NCBI GenBank assembly: GCA_947624975.1
Contig: CANQMP010000008.1
Span: 1 to 64,000 of the forward strand
Direction of reading: 5' to 3'
DNA from: Candidatus Gastranaerophilales bacterium
GTDB taxonomy: Bacteria; Cyanobacteriota; Vampirovibrionia; Gastranaerophilales; Gastranaerophilaceae
Length of the DNA: 64,000 nucleotides
Part shown: positions 15,861 to 25,179 of the stretch, in pieces
Numbering within the stretch: the stretch's first letter is position 1
How the letters are laid out: each line of letters opens with the position of its first letter
Notes under the pieces: model-generated
What the model was told of the DNA's origin: nothing
The model's database searches: none
What the model saw: only the letters and a program-made list of their open reading frames with translations
Translations under genes and position numbers: made by a program

Positions 15861-17129
15861 CTACAGGTTCGGCAAATCACCGCGAACATCGGCTTTTTCG
15901 TCACATCCGAGTTCAAATACATCGTGAAGTGCCTTTACAGCCTTTTTCGCATCCGATTTTTCCACCAAACAGCTTATCTTGATTTCACTTGTCGAAATCA
16001 TTTTGATGTTTACGCCCTCGTTTGCGAGTGCCTCAAACATTGTCGATGCAACCCCCGGACGGTCTATCATGCCCGCACCGATTATGGAAACCTTTGCTAT
16101 ATCATTGTTTACCTGAATATCACCGCTGTAACCCAATTCATTACGCAAACTCTCCAATGCCTCCGAAGTCTTTGCTACATCGCCTAAATCAACCGTGAAA
16201 GCTATGTCGTTCGTGTTTGAAATCTTTCTTGCATAAGACTGGATAATCATGTCAACGGAAATATTTTCGCTCGCAAGTTTTGAAAATATCTTCGCCGCAA
16301 CACCGGGTTTATCCGGAACATCACAAACTACAATTCTTGCCTGCGAACTATCTTCCGCAACACCTGTTACAGGTTTGTAAATTTCCATTTTTTCAACTCC
16401 TAATATTAAAGTACCTTTGTTTTCGTGCTTAAAACTGCTCCTTACGCGCATCGGAACATTGTATTGCTTTGCCGTTTCGACACTTCTGGGATGTAAAACA
16501 TTCGCTCCCGCATGTGCAAGTTCAAGCATTTCATCATACGAAATCTCTTTCAACCGTGAAGCGTTCGGAACAACACGCGGGTCGGTGGTATAAACACCCT
16601 CCACATCCGTGTAAATGTCGCATCTTTCAGCATTCAGAGCCGCCGCAAGCGAAACTGCCGAAGTATCCGAGCCGCCTCTGCCAAGCGTTGTAATCTCGCC
16701 GTCATCAGTTACTCCCTGAAAACCCGCAACAACAACAATTTTACCCTCGTTCAAGCTTTTTTTAATCTTATCTGTTTTTATGTCGATAATTCTTGCTTTG
16801 GAATGAACGTTTTCGGTAATTATGCCTATCTGCATTGCGTTGTAACTTACCGCATCAAACCCTTGCGTCTGAATTGCCATCGCCAAAAGTGCTATCGAAA
16901 CACCTTCTCCCGTCGACAAAAGCATGTCCATCTCTCTGCCCGACGGTGACTGACTAAGCTCTTTTGCCATTTTTACAAGATAATCCGTCGTATGACCCAT
17001 CGCAGAAACCACCACGACAACGTCATTGCCGTTCTTTTTCTCCATTACGGCAAGTTTTGCGGCATTTTTTATCTTTTCTGTATCGGCAACCGATGTTCCG
17101 CCGAATTTTTGCACAATTAATTTTTTCAA
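15861..17129 (-). CDS. lysC: aspartate kinase
   Basis: 422 residues. Phosphorylates aspartate, the first step toward lysine, threonine and methionine. Kinase domain about 1-245 with KFGGTSVAD, LLSTGEGVSIALLAMAIQ, TTLGRGGSDTSAVSLAAAL and DIYTDVEGVYTTDPR; two ACT domains about 265-420 give feedback control by amino acids. The start is TTG at 17129, with GGAAAT upstream and only four bases after the TPR gene stop, so it belongs to the kdsC-like/TPR/lysC transcription unit. No lysine riboswitch is seen upstream. The C-terminal CDEKADVRGDLPNL end is ordinary. Confidence 0.95.
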   Translation of the reverse strand: MKKLIVQKFGGTSVADTEKIKNAAKLAVMEKKNGNDVVVVVSAMGHTTDYLVKMAKELSQSPSGREMDMLLSTGEGVSIALLAMAIQTQGFDAVSYNAMQIGIITENVHSKARIIDIKTDKIKKSLNEGKIVVVAGFQGVTDDGEITTLGRGGSDTSAVSLAAALNAERCDIYTDVEGVYTTDPRVVPNASRLKEISYDEMLELAHAGANVLHPRSVETAKQYNVPMRVRSSFKHENKGTLILGVEKMEIYKPVTGVAEDSSQARIVVCDVPDKPGVAAKIFSKLASENISVDMIIQSYARKISNTNDIAFTVDLGDVAKTSEALESLRNELGYSGDIQVNNDIAKVSIIGAGMIDRPGVASTMFEALANEGVNIKMISTSEIKISCLVEKSDAKKAVKALHDVFELGCDEKADVRGDLPNL

Positions 17130-17133
17130 TTTC

Positions 17134-18612
17134 TTATTTCCGTTTCGCCAAAAATTCCGTCAACTTCTGTTTTTCAGCGGGGTAATTAAACTTGCTTGCA
17201 TCTTTTTTTTCGATTTCTTCAACTACCGATAACGCTTCTCTAATATTATATTCGGAAACATCTTTATTTACAAGTTTGTAACTGACAAAAAACAAAAGAT
17301 TTAAAAACTCGATATCATCCTTATAATTTCTTAAAGCCTTACGAAGCTTCAAACGTGCGCCGTCGTAGTCCTCACGTGATATTAAATAATTCACGTAATC
17401 CAAATACACATTCCTGTATTTCGGATTAAGCCTTAACGAACTTTCATAATATTCACGCGGTTTTCTGTCATTTTTTAACGCTTCGTAACATTTCGCAAGA
17501 TAGTAACAATTTAGAGCATCATCATCATTTACCCTTAAAAACTTTATTGCGTCTTTATAATCACCTTTTTTATAACATAAAAGCCCTTGAATTTTTTTGA
17601 CCTCAACGCATTCAGGATTATTTTTCAAAATTTCATCGACGTAACGCTGTCCTTCGTCAAGTTCATCTATCATAACGCAGCTCAAAGCAAGCTCCAAAGG
17701 CAAACTCTCGGGATTAATTTCGCGGGCAAGCTTTAATTCATCATACGCCTGTCTGTGCATTCCGAAAAGATTCAATGCAAAACCTTTGCTGTGGTAATAA
17801 TCATAATTGTCCGCCCCGTTTTGCTTTGCTATATCAAAATTTTTCAGAGAGTTTTCAATATCGTAAACATGCGCGTAAGAAGAACCCAAAAGCACGTAAG
17901 CAGGTATCATTAACGAATTGTATTTGAGTGATTTTTGAGCGTACATTATCGCAAATTCGTAATCTTTCTTAATAAACTTTAGACGTGCATATTCAAGAAC
18001 ATTCGCAGCATTCGGCGCAACGCTCACCAATAATGCAAGTTTGGTTTCCGCCATATCATATGTTTCAAGCTCAATATCACACATTGCAGACAAAAATAAC
18101 GCCCAAAAATTGTACTTATCAGCCCCCAATGCCTCCTGAAGCTTACTTCTTGCCTCATTCAATTTTTTTTGCCGCAAAAGTGCCATTCCCCAGCCCGTAT
18201 ATGTATCAGTACTGCCAAAAGAAATTTTATCCGCATTCTCAAAAGATTTTATAGCCCGCTCATACTCTTTTATCGCTACAAGTGAAAAACCCAGCCGCTG
18301 CCAAATTACTTTGTCCTGCGGATTCAAATCCGCCGAACGCTGATAATTTTCAACGGCAAGAGCATGCTCGGATTTCCGCTCGTAAACCGTACCCAAATAT
18401 TTGTAAACAAGTGCATTATTAGGATTTATGTCCAGTGCGTGTTTCAATATATTTTCGGCCCTGTCCAAATCGCCTGACTCAATATACCTTTTTGCCCTGT
18501 ACACTTGTCCCAATACAGGCAAAGACTGTATAACAGTATCTTTTTGATACTCCGTTACGGAAATATTTAACTCTTTTATTCTTTTAAAAATCTTTTTTAT
18601 TCCGTCAAACAA
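17134..18612 (-). CDS. TPR-repeat protein
   Basis: 492 residues from a TTG at 18612. This start has GAGGT six bases upstream and gives MFDGIKKIFKRIKELNIS; longer upstream frames run through the preceding gene in another phase. It overlaps the HAD gene by 16 bases. About ten 34-residue TPR motifs (for example NALVYKYLGTVYERKSEHAL, residues about 70-90) fill the protein; no signal peptide or membrane segment. TPR proteins are protein-binding scaffolds; the partner is not indicated by context. Middle gene of a three-gene operon with a KdsC-like phosphatase and aspartate kinase. Confidence 0.8.
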   Translation of the reverse strand: MFDGIKKIFKRIKELNISVTEYQKDTVIQSLPVLGQVYRAKRYIESGDLDRAENILKHALDINPNNALVYKYLGTVYERKSEHALAVENYQRSADLNPQDKVIWQRLGFSLVAIKEYERAIKSFENADKISFGSTDTYTGWGMALLRQKKLNEARSKLQEALGADKYNFWALFLSAMCDIELETYDMAETKLALLVSVAPNAANVLEYARLKFIKKDYEFAIMYAQKSLKYNSLMIPAYVLLGSSYAHVYDIENSLKNFDIAKQNGADNYDYYHSKGFALNLFGMHRQAYDELKLAREINPESLPLELALSCVMIDELDEGQRYVDEILKNNPECVEVKKIQGLLCYKKGDYKDAIKFLRVNDDDALNCYYLAKCYEALKNDRKPREYYESSLRLNPKYRNVYLDYVNYLISREDYDGARLKLRKALRNYKDDIEFLNLLFFVSYKLVNKDVSEYNIREALSVVEEIEKKDASKFNYPAEKQKLTEFLAKRK

Positions 18613-19073
18613 TCCGCTACCTCTCTGAATGCACCGTCGCCCGCTTTGTTTTCGGTTATCTGAATTCCTTTTACGGACTTGACTTTTGACACGGCATGCG
18701 GAACTGTTATTTTGTAATCCGCATACTCTAAACACGCAATATCATTGATATCATCGCCAATGTAAACGTATTCATCCTGCGAAAGATTATACTTTTGTAC
18801 AATACTTTTCAGAACATCAATTTTCACTCTGATGTTCTGATGAACTTCATCAACATTGAATTTTTTAGCCATGGTTTCAATAGCGGCATTTTTTTCGCCC
18901 GAAATTATGCCGATTTTGTATCCGTTTCTTTTTAAAGTAGCAAAAGCCATAATGTCTTTGAAATTAAGTCGTCTTGACATAGTGAAATCATCCGCGATAT
19001 AAACACAATTATCGGTAATTACTCCGTCAAAGTCAGTTATAATCATTTTTATGGTTTTTGGTAATTTCAGCAT
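18597..19073 (-). CDS. kdsC: KdsC-type HAD phosphatase
   Basis: 158 residues from the ATG at 19073; an ATG at 19109 would add 12 residues that the family lacks. HAD motif I ITDFDGVITDN, motif II ISGEK, and motif III/IV IGDDINDIACL. The cap-less short form matches 3-deoxy-D-manno-octulosonate 8-phosphate phosphatase, which finishes Kdo for LPS. The related N-acylneuraminate phosphatases look similar, so the substrate is likely but not certain. BamA and Skp nearby support a diderm envelope. Start of an operon with the TPR protein and lysC. Confidence 0.8.
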   Translation of the reverse strand: MLKLPKTIKMIITDFDGVITDNCVYIADDFTMSRRLNFKDIMAFATLKRNGYKIGIISGEKNAAIETMAKKFNVDEVHQNIRVKIDVLKSIVQKYNLSQDEYVYIGDDINDIACLEYADYKITVPHAVSKVKSVKGIQITENKAGDGAFREVADCLTE

Positions 19074-19129
19074 ATACAAAAATTCCGTTATCTGATATAA
19101 TTTTATCATAAAAAGAGAGGTGGCGCCAA

Positions 19130-20401
19130 ATGCTTTGGTTTATTTTTAACTTTGGGATTTTACTGGTATTTATTCTGTTATTTTTGGTTACAAGACAGAC
19201 GAACAAGCGTTGGTTAAAGGTTAACGATTATCTCGGCATGGTTACAAACACCGTTAATTCCGTCCGCTACGGTAATTTAACCACAAAACTCGACGAAATT
19301 AATTACCTGCCTTACAAAAATTTGACCGAAAGTATTAACAGAATGGTAGAAACATTGAACGACAGAGAAAAAATGATAGACGAGTACCAAACGGAATTGA
19401 TGCGTCAGAACAAATTACTTGAATCGGTCATAAATTCGCTTTCCGACGGGATTTTGATTATAAATGATAAAAACATAATTCTTAGGGTCACTCCGCAGGT
19501 TTCCGATTGGTTCGGGGTTAAAGGACGTGAACTTACGGGAAAAAATATTTTTGATTACATCCAAATAGTCGACGATATTCCGATTGAAAAAGTGAAAAAT
19601 CAGGAAATATTCATTAAACACACCCCTACAAATAATTTTTTGATGAACAGTATAAAACTTTCACTCGACGATGACAAAAAAAGGTATGTAATTCTTATAA
19701 AAGACATTACGACGGAAAAAGAGGTGGAAACATTAAAAGAAGATTTTGTCGCAACTCTTACGCATGACCTTAAAGTTCCTATTGTCGCCGAATCAAATAT
19801 AATTAATTTTCTTCTTGAAGGTAAATTCGGCAAAATAAATGAAAAACAGCAGGTTGCACTTCTTAATATGAAAAATTCAAATCAGGAGCTGGTTGAACTT
19901 GTGCAAATTATCCTTGAAACTTACAAAATACAGGAAAAAGGTGTCAGACTGTACAAGGAAAACATTATGCTGAATAAGTTTTTGTCCGATATAGCCGAGC
20001 AAACCCGTCCTATTGCAAGTAATTCGGGTATAGATATTGTTTTCACACCCTCCCGTGACATAAAAGTTACGGCTGACCCGATGCAGCTTGAAAGAGTTGT
20101 CAAAAACCTTATCTCAAATGCGATATTACACAGCAATACAAAAGATAAAATCGACATAACAACGGGTGAAATACCGGGATTTACTACAATATCGGTAATT
20201 GATTACGGTCAGGGGATTTCTCCGAAAGATATAAAACTTATTTTTAACAAATATTATTCCGCCTCAAAAAAATTCCGCAAAATCGGAACAGGTTTGGGAC
20301 TTTATCTTTCCGAACAGATAATCAAGTCCCACGGGGGCGAAATTACGGTCGAAAGTGAAGAAAATAAAAGAACGGAATTTTGCATTAAACTGCCTTTGTA
20401 A
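19130..20401 (+). CDS. membrane sensor histidine kinase, orphan
   Basis: 423 residues. One N-terminal transmembrane helix (residues 2-20), almost no periplasmic part, a HAMP-like linker (30-95), a PAS domain (about 96-195, SLSDGILIINDKNII), HisKA with phosphoacceptor His212 in FVATLTHDLKVPI, and the ATPase domain with N box NLISNAILHS, G1 DYGQGI and G2 GTGLGLYLSEQI. With no extracellular loop, the signal is probably sensed by the PAS domain or in the membrane. No response regulator gene is adjacent. A TATAAT at 19096 and GAGAGG before the ATG support this start. Confidence 0.9.
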   Translation: MLWFIFNFGILLVFILLFLVTRQTNKRWLKVNDYLGMVTNTVNSVRYGNLTTKLDEINYLPYKNLTESINRMVETLNDREKMIDEYQTELMRQNKLLESVINSLSDGILIINDKNIILRVTPQVSDWFGVKGRELTGKNIFDYIQIVDDIPIEKVKNQEIFIKHTPTNNFLMNSIKLSLDDDKKRYVILIKDITTEKEVETLKEDFVATLTHDLKVPIVAESNIINFLLEGKFGKINEKQQVALLNMKNSNQELVELVQIILETYKIQEKGVRLYKENIMLNKFLSDIAEQTRPIASNSGIDIVFTPSRDIKVTADPMQLERVVKNLISNAILHSNTKDKIDITTGEIPGFTTISVIDYGQGISPKDIKLIFNKYYSASKKFRKIGTGLGLYLSEQIIKSHGGEITVESEENKRTEFCIKLPL

Positions 20402-20430
20402 TACAAAAAGCTGATTATTGTAAAAATCTG

Positions 20431-20458
20431 TTTTCATTTTTTTAATTTATGCTATAAT
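20431..20458 (+). promoter_or_regulatory. promoter of the bamA operon
   Basis: TTTTCA (20431-20436), 16-bp spacer, TGC-TATAAT (-10 at 20453-20458). The extended TGCTATAAT form is shared with promoters at 11857, 58854 and, as TGCTATATT, at 59573. Confidence 0.55.
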
Positions 20459-20491
20459 ATTTTTGGAGAAAAGATTTAAGGTAGAGATTTT

Positions 20492-22381
20492 TTGAGTTTG
20501 ACAAACAAAATATACGTATATATAATATCCCTTTTGCTGGTAATCTCAAATCCGGCGTTGGTTATGGCAGAAGATGAGTTTTTTGAAGGCGGCATGACAC
20601 CTTCCGCTTCGGCATCTGTCAGCACAGAGGAAAAAACGCTAAAAGAAATTCAAATTGTAGGGAATAACGTTATTGATACCTCTCTTATTTTAGAGCAAAT
20701 GCACATCAAAAGCGGAGATGTATATAATCGTGACGCCGTTCAGCAGGATTTGAAAGCTATATATCAGATGGGTTACTTTACCGATCAAATGAAAGCTGTT
20801 CCGATGAATAATTCCGACGGAACGGTTACGCTGAAAATTGTCCTTGAAGAAAACGCACCAATAACGGATTTTACCGTAGAAGGAAATACCGTTGTTTCAA
20901 CAGATGAAATTTTAACTCATCTTCTTCCGATGAAAGGTAAACCTCAAAACATCGGGCAAATAAACGATGCTATTGCAAAAATTCAGGACGGATACAGCTC
21001 AAAAGGCTACATTCTCGCAAGAATTGAATCAGTATCAGATGACCCCGACGGAACGGTTAACGTAAGTATTAAAGAAGGTACAATTAACAGAATAATGATT
21101 TCAGGTAACGAAAAAACCAAAGATTTCGTTATAGAAAGAAATATTCTGACAGAACCCGGTACGGTTTATAACGAAAACCTTTTAAAAGAAGATTTGGTAA
21201 GGTTATATGCAACTCAGGCGTTTAAAGATGTCACAAGAGAAATTGAGCCGACGGATGAACCCGATGTTTACGATATTACAATAAATGTTGAAGAACAGAG
21301 AACCGCAAATATCTCAATAGGCGGCGGTATTGATACCGTAACCGGTGTATTCGGGTCAATGGGAATTGCGGATAATAACTTTTTGGGCAGAGGAGAAAGA
21401 GTATCACTCAACGGCTTGGCAGGTACAGGTGTAATCCTGAATGACTCCTCAATTAAAAGACGCATGAATTTACAGGCTGAATTGAGCTACTTTAAACCTT
21501 ATTTTTACAATGCGGATACTTCCTTGATGAGCAAGATTTTTTATCGTGACTTCGGCAGCTATCAAGTACCGCTTGCAATAGAAAGACGACTCGGAGCGGA
21601 AGCAACCGTCGCTCACAGAATGAAGCATAACAAAAATGTCACGGGGACTTTCTCGCTCGGCGTAGAAAATATCGACGTATCGGAAGGCGACAGACACAAT
21701 ATTTACAATTTGTATTCAAGATATAATATTCCTATCGCCCAACGTGCAAAACAACTGGACGGCGGTTTGTTCTTATCTTTAAGCCCCGCACTTTTGTATG
21801 ATACACGCGACAGCAACGCCGTTACAAGAAAAGGAACAATGGCAAGTTTAAGATTTGACGAAGAATTCGGACTTAATGATTTCGATAAAACCCACGGTAA
21901 ATTAACAGGTATGGTAAAACAATACATACCTATTGCAAAGAAATCATCTTTATCGTTCACTGCTAAAGGCGGAGGCAAAATTCACGGTGATAACATGCCG
22001 GAAGTTATGGCATACCGTTTAGGCGGCCCTTATACTATCAGAGGTTTCAAGATGAGCGGTGTAGGTACGGGTGACGCTTTTGTAATGGGAAGTGCGGAAT
22101 TTGCAACACCTATTCCGTTTTTGGACAGAACAAGGATAAACTTCCTGAACAATTTAAGATTTACGGCTTGGGTTGATGCAGGTAAAATTTTCAACTCATC
22201 AATTACGGATAAAATATATGACAGACCGCTCTATGCAGTATCTGCCGGTGTCGGTTTGAAATTTTATATTCCCGGAATGGGTCCGTTGTCAATCGATTAC
22301 GGTATTCCGCTTACAAATCCGGGTGACAACGGTAATCCGCACGGATACTTTACTTTTGGTGTAGGCGATATAATGTATTAA
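20492..22381 (+). CDS. bamA: outer membrane assembly factor BamA/Omp85
   Basis: 629 residues. Inserts beta-barrel proteins in the outer membrane. Starts at TTG with AAGGTAGAG upstream; signal peptide to about residue 28 (IISLLLVISNPALVMA). Three POTRA domains follow (about 50-280: IQIVGNNVIDTSLIL, FTVEGNTVVSTDEIL, IMISGNEKTKDFVI), then the 16-strand barrel with the lid-lock motif region AYRLGGPYTIRGFK near residue 510. The last residues FTFGVGDIMY end on an aromatic, as expected of a barrel signal, though Tyr replaces Phe. It is shorter than proteobacterial BamA (five POTRA) and agrees with the three-POTRA cyanobacterial form. First gene of an operon with skp, udp and the FlhA-like gene. Confidence 0.93.
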   Translation: MSLTNKIYVYIISLLLVISNPALVMAEDEFFEGGMTPSASASVSTEEKTLKEIQIVGNNVIDTSLILEQMHIKSGDVYNRDAVQQDLKAIYQMGYFTDQMKAVPMNNSDGTVTLKIVLEENAPITDFTVEGNTVVSTDEILTHLLPMKGKPQNIGQINDAIAKIQDGYSSKGYILARIESVSDDPDGTVNVSIKEGTINRIMISGNEKTKDFVIERNILTEPGTVYNENLLKEDLVRLYATQAFKDVTREIEPTDEPDVYDITINVEEQRTANISIGGGIDTVTGVFGSMGIADNNFLGRGERVSLNGLAGTGVILNDSSIKRRMNLQAELSYFKPYFYNADTSLMSKIFYRDFGSYQVPLAIERRLGAEATVAHRMKHNKNVTGTFSLGVENIDVSEGDRHNIYNLYSRYNIPIAQRAKQLDGGLFLSLSPALLYDTRDSNAVTRKGTMASLRFDEEFGLNDFDKTHGKLTGMVKQYIPIAKKSSLSFTAKGGGKIHGDNMPEVMAYRLGGPYTIRGFKMSGVGTGDAFVMGSAEFATPIPFLDRTRINFLNNLRFTAWVDAGKIFNSSITDKIYDRPLYAVSAGVGLKFYIPGMGPLSIDYGIPLTNPGDNGNPHGYFTFGVGDIMY

Positions 22382-22395
22382 CGGAGGTATAAATA

Positions 22396-22845
22396 ATGAA
22401 AAAAATTACTTTATCGACACTTTTAACTTTAACGGTTCTTTTGTTTGCCGCTAAAGCTCAGGCAGGTGTAGGCTACATTGACTATATGAAAGTTCAGGAC
22501 AACTTTCCTTTCGCTCAACAGGCGGTAAAAGAAGTTGATGCAAAAGCTTTGGAAATGCAGCAGTTCATGGTTGACAAAGAAAAACAATACAAATCTTTGG
22601 ATACACCGCTTAAAAAACAAAACTTTGAAGAACAAACAGCTCGCGAATTTAAACTTAAAGAAGATGCTTACATGAAATTGAAAGCCCAAAAAGAAGAACA
22701 AATTTACAACAAAATTCAAGCTGCGACAAAACAGGTTCTTGTTGAACAGAAACTCGACGCGATTCTTGATTACCGTGTAATTTTTGTCGGCGGGGTTGAT
22801 ATTTCGGATTTGGTAATCCAAAAATTAAAAAGCGGTCAGTTTTAA
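22396..22845 (+). CDS. skp: Skp/OmpH-family periplasmic chaperone
   Basis: 149 residues with signal peptide (MKKITLSTLLTLTVLLFAAKAQA). Mature start VGYIDYMKVQDNFP is the typical OmpH opening, followed by a long Lys/Glu/Gln-rich helical pair (residues 45-120, the chaperone arms) and a C-terminal strand region LDAILDYRVIFVGGVDISD. Holds unfolded outer membrane proteins on their way to BamA. Fifteen bases behind bamA with GGAGG, the common bamA-skp order. Confidence 0.88.
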   Translation: MKKITLSTLLTLTVLLFAAKAQAGVGYIDYMKVQDNFPFAQQAVKEVDAKALEMQQFMVDKEKQYKSLDTPLKKQNFEEQTAREFKLKEDAYMKLKAQKEEQIYNKIQAATKQVLVEQKLDAILDYRVIFVGGVDISDLVIQKLKSGQF

Positions 22846-22857
22846 TAAGGAGCTGAG

Positions 22858-23619
22858 ATGAAGTATTGCGAAAACGGCAGTCAATACCATATCGGGCTAA
22901 AAGCAGGCGATGTCGGCGAATATGTTATTTTGCCCGGCGATCCGAAACGTTGTGTAAAAATTGCCAAATACTTTGATGATGCGAAATTAATCGCTGACAG
23001 CAGAGAATTTGTTACATATACCGGTTATTTAAACGGCAAAAAGGTTAGCGTAACTTCAACCGGTATCGGCGGTGCATCAGCATCTATCGCCTTAGAAGAA
23101 CTTGTTAATGTCGGTGCAAAAACTTTTATCCGCACAGGTACATGTGGAGGTATGGACATTAACGTTAAAGGCGGCGATATTGTTATTGCAACAGGTGCTA
23201 TCAGAATGGAAGGAACTTCCAAGGAATACGCTCCGATAGAATTTCCCGCCGTCGCAAACCTCGATGTGACAAATGCACTCGTGAAAGCTTCCAAAATGCT
23301 TAATTTCACGGCTCATACAGGTATCGTTCAGTGTAAAGATTCGTTTTACGGTCAACATGAACCCGAACGTATGCCCGTCAGCTACGAACTTCTGAATAAA
23401 TGGGAAGCATGGAAAAAACTCGGCTGTCTTGCATCTGAAATGGAGTCTGCCGCACTGTTTGTGGTCGCAAGTTTTTTAAAAGTAAGAATAGGCTCTGTTT
23501 TTCTGACTGTTGCAAATCAGGAAAGAGAAAAACTGGGACTTGAAAATCCTGTCGTGCATGACACTGACAAGGCAATTAAAACAGCAATAGAAGCCGTTAA
23601 AATTCTCATGGAGGAATAA
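22858..23619 (+). CDS. udp: uridine phosphorylase-family nucleoside phosphorylase
   Basis: 253 residues, cytoplasmic. Phosphorolysis of uridine (or a related nucleoside) for base salvage. NP-I family: [13 protein letters not shown] near residue 23 with the phosphate-binding Gly-Asp-Pro, [26 protein letters not shown] and the ribose-binding [14 protein letters not shown]. It is co-oriented with bamA-skp, 12 bases behind skp with AAGGAG. Purine or purine/uridine specificity cannot be excluded from sequence alone. Confidence 0.85.
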   Translation: MKYCENGSQYHIGLKAGDVGEYVILPGDPKRCVKIAKYFDDAKLIADSREFVTYTGYLNGKKVSVTSTGIGGASASIALEELVNVGAKTFIRTGTCGGMDINVKGGDIVIATGAIRMEGTSKEYAPIEFPAVANLDVTNALVKASKMLNFTAHTGIVQCKDSFYGQHEPERMPVSYELLNKWEAWKKLGCLASEMESAALFVVASFLKVRIGSVFLTVANQEREKLGLENPVVHDTDKAIKTAIEAVKILMEE

Positions 23620-23622
23620 TCA

Positions 23623-25074
23623 ATGAAAAAAATGCAGTATGTTATAAAAACCTGCTCAAGCGAAAATACTCAGGAACTTCAAAACCTTCTGAACGAAATG
23701 TCAATGAAAGACTGGGAACTGTACAGCATGCAGGAAACCGAAAGCGAAAATGGAGAAATCTTTTGTCATTGCATTTTTATGAAAGAGGTTGAAACGCCTA
23801 ACGCTGATGGAAATTCTGATGTTATGAATATCTCCTCGTTTAAATCCAGAATGGAAAAAATGATTTCTCCGCAAATGACACCGTACGAAACTTGTTTGGA
23901 AATTCAACGTAAAATTCGTGAGCGTAACGCAGAGATTTCAAAAATTAAAAAAGAACTTGAAGGCGAAGCACCCGCATCGGTCAACAGAAAAAAACTTAAT
24001 GATAAGATTTCCGCCGGCTTAAAAGAGCTTGAGGAGTTGAAAAAGAAACTTGCTGAAGCGACTTCTCCCGATTCTATTTTTTCACTTTTGAATGAAAAAA
24101 AACTTTCAATAATGCTTAGCGAAGAAATTTTAGCCGAACAGGAAGCATTTGAAGAAGAACTCGTTGCAGAAACCGTAAAACTCAGGATGAAATTGGCTAA
24201 TGAGCTGGGTTACGTAATTCCTAAGATAGTTTTCAGCGATGATGAAAATCTTAATCCGTATGAGTTCAGTATAAAAATCAGAGGCATGGAAATTTTCAAG
24301 GCGTCGGTTTACCCGAATCATCTCATGTTTTTTGCAGATGAACTTCATCTTGATTCAAAGTACAAAAACATTGAAGAAGATATTGATGAAATCACGGGCA
24401 AAGATATAATCTGGGTGGAAAAATCTCAGGCAAAAGATTTTTGGCAAAAAGGGATTTCATGCTCTGAATTTATCTCACGAGCTTTGAAATTTTGCGCTGT
24501 AAAATACGTGGATGACCTTTTGAGCTACGATGAGCTTGAAAAATATATTGATGTCGTGGCTAAAGCGAATGAATTTTTAGTCACAAATATAATTCCCGAG
24601 TATATTTCAATGTCAGATTTAAAATATATTCTCACAAGCCTTATCAAAGAACGTGTTTCAATAAAAGACATAACTTTTATATTTGAAAAAATTAATGATT
24701 ATGCGAACGAAAATACAAAAGAGGATTTAGTCAAAAAAATCAGACTTTCCCTTTCAAGTCATATTTATAGAAAATATCAGGTTGACGGAGTAATCAATGC
24801 TTTTGAGATTTCAAGAAAAACTCTTGATAAATTCATGCTCCATCAGGACGAGGACGCAATTATAAGAATTGATGCGGAAATGGCTGAAGCTTTAGCGGAA
24901 AATCTTTCGGATAAAATTGCCAAATCCGGAATCGAAACCCCGATTTTGATAGCTCCGTTGGAGTTCAGACATATAATATTTACGCTTTTGAGCAATTATT
25001 TGAACGATATAACGGTTCTTTCACGGGAAGAAATCGGATGCCATACAGATATTAAGATTATTTCAGAGATATAA
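23623..25074 (+). CDS. soluble FlhA/SctV C-domain-like protein with DUF4177-like N-terminus
   Basis: 483 residues, no membrane segment. Residues 4-55 (MQYVIKTCSSENTQELQNLL, MKDWELYSMQE) look like the small DUF4177 fold. Residues about 85-180 are coiled coil. Residues about 185-483 follow the cytoplasmic domain of the type III export gate FlhA/SctV (FHIPEP family) block by block: LANELGYVIPKIVFSDD, PYEFSIKIRGMEIFKASVYP, IIWVEKSQAKDFWQKGI, DLKYILTSLIKERVSIKDI, SSHIYRK and ILIAPLEFRHIIFTLLSNYL ending TVLSREEI. The eight-helix membrane half of FlhA is missing. Last gene of the bamA-skp-udp run, three bases after udp. No other export component is in the window. Homology call rests on recalled family sequence; function unknown. 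Confidence 0.7.
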   Translation: MKKMQYVIKTCSSENTQELQNLLNEMSMKDWELYSMQETESENGEIFCHCIFMKEVETPNADGNSDVMNISSFKSRMEKMISPQMTPYETCLEIQRKIRERNAEISKIKKELEGEAPASVNRKKLNDKISAGLKELEELKKKLAEATSPDSIFSLLNEKKLSIMLSEEILAEQEAFEEELVAETVKLRMKLANELGYVIPKIVFSDDENLNPYEFSIKIRGMEIFKASVYPNHLMFFADELHLDSKYKNIEEDIDEITGKDIIWVEKSQAKDFWQKGISCSEFISRALKFCAVKYVDDLLSYDELEKYIDVVAKANEFLVTNIIPEYISMSDLKYILTSLIKERVSIKDITFIFEKINDYANENTKEDLVKKIRLSLSSHIYRKYQVDGVINAFEISRKTLDKFMLHQDEDAIIRIDAEMAEALAENLSDKIAKSGIETPILIAPLEFRHIIFTLLSNYLNDITVLSREEIGCHTDIKIISEI

Positions 25075-25110
25075 AAAAAAAGACCTTGTAACCAAGGTCT
25101 TTCTCTTTTA
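25073..25110 (+). terminator. terminator of the bamA operon
   Basis: AGACCTTG (25081-25088), loop TAAC, CAAGGTCT (25093-25100), then TTCTCTTTT; an A8 run precedes the stem. Confidence 0.8.
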
Positions 25111-25179
25111 GCCCATTTCAGAGCCATTGTTCCCTTTGTACCTTTCGGCACTACTCTTACCATTATGAGGAATCAATTA

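Noticed and set aside
15704-15922. 72-residue minus-strand frame
   Set aside because: Overlaps the lysC 3' end in another frame and lacks a ribosome site; only its hydrophobic middle is mentioned as a weak resemblance to the toxin peptides.
15861-17129. Lysine riboswitch for lysC
   Set aside because: lysC starts four bases after the TPR gene with no leader room; no riboswitch-like structure is seen before the operon's first gene.
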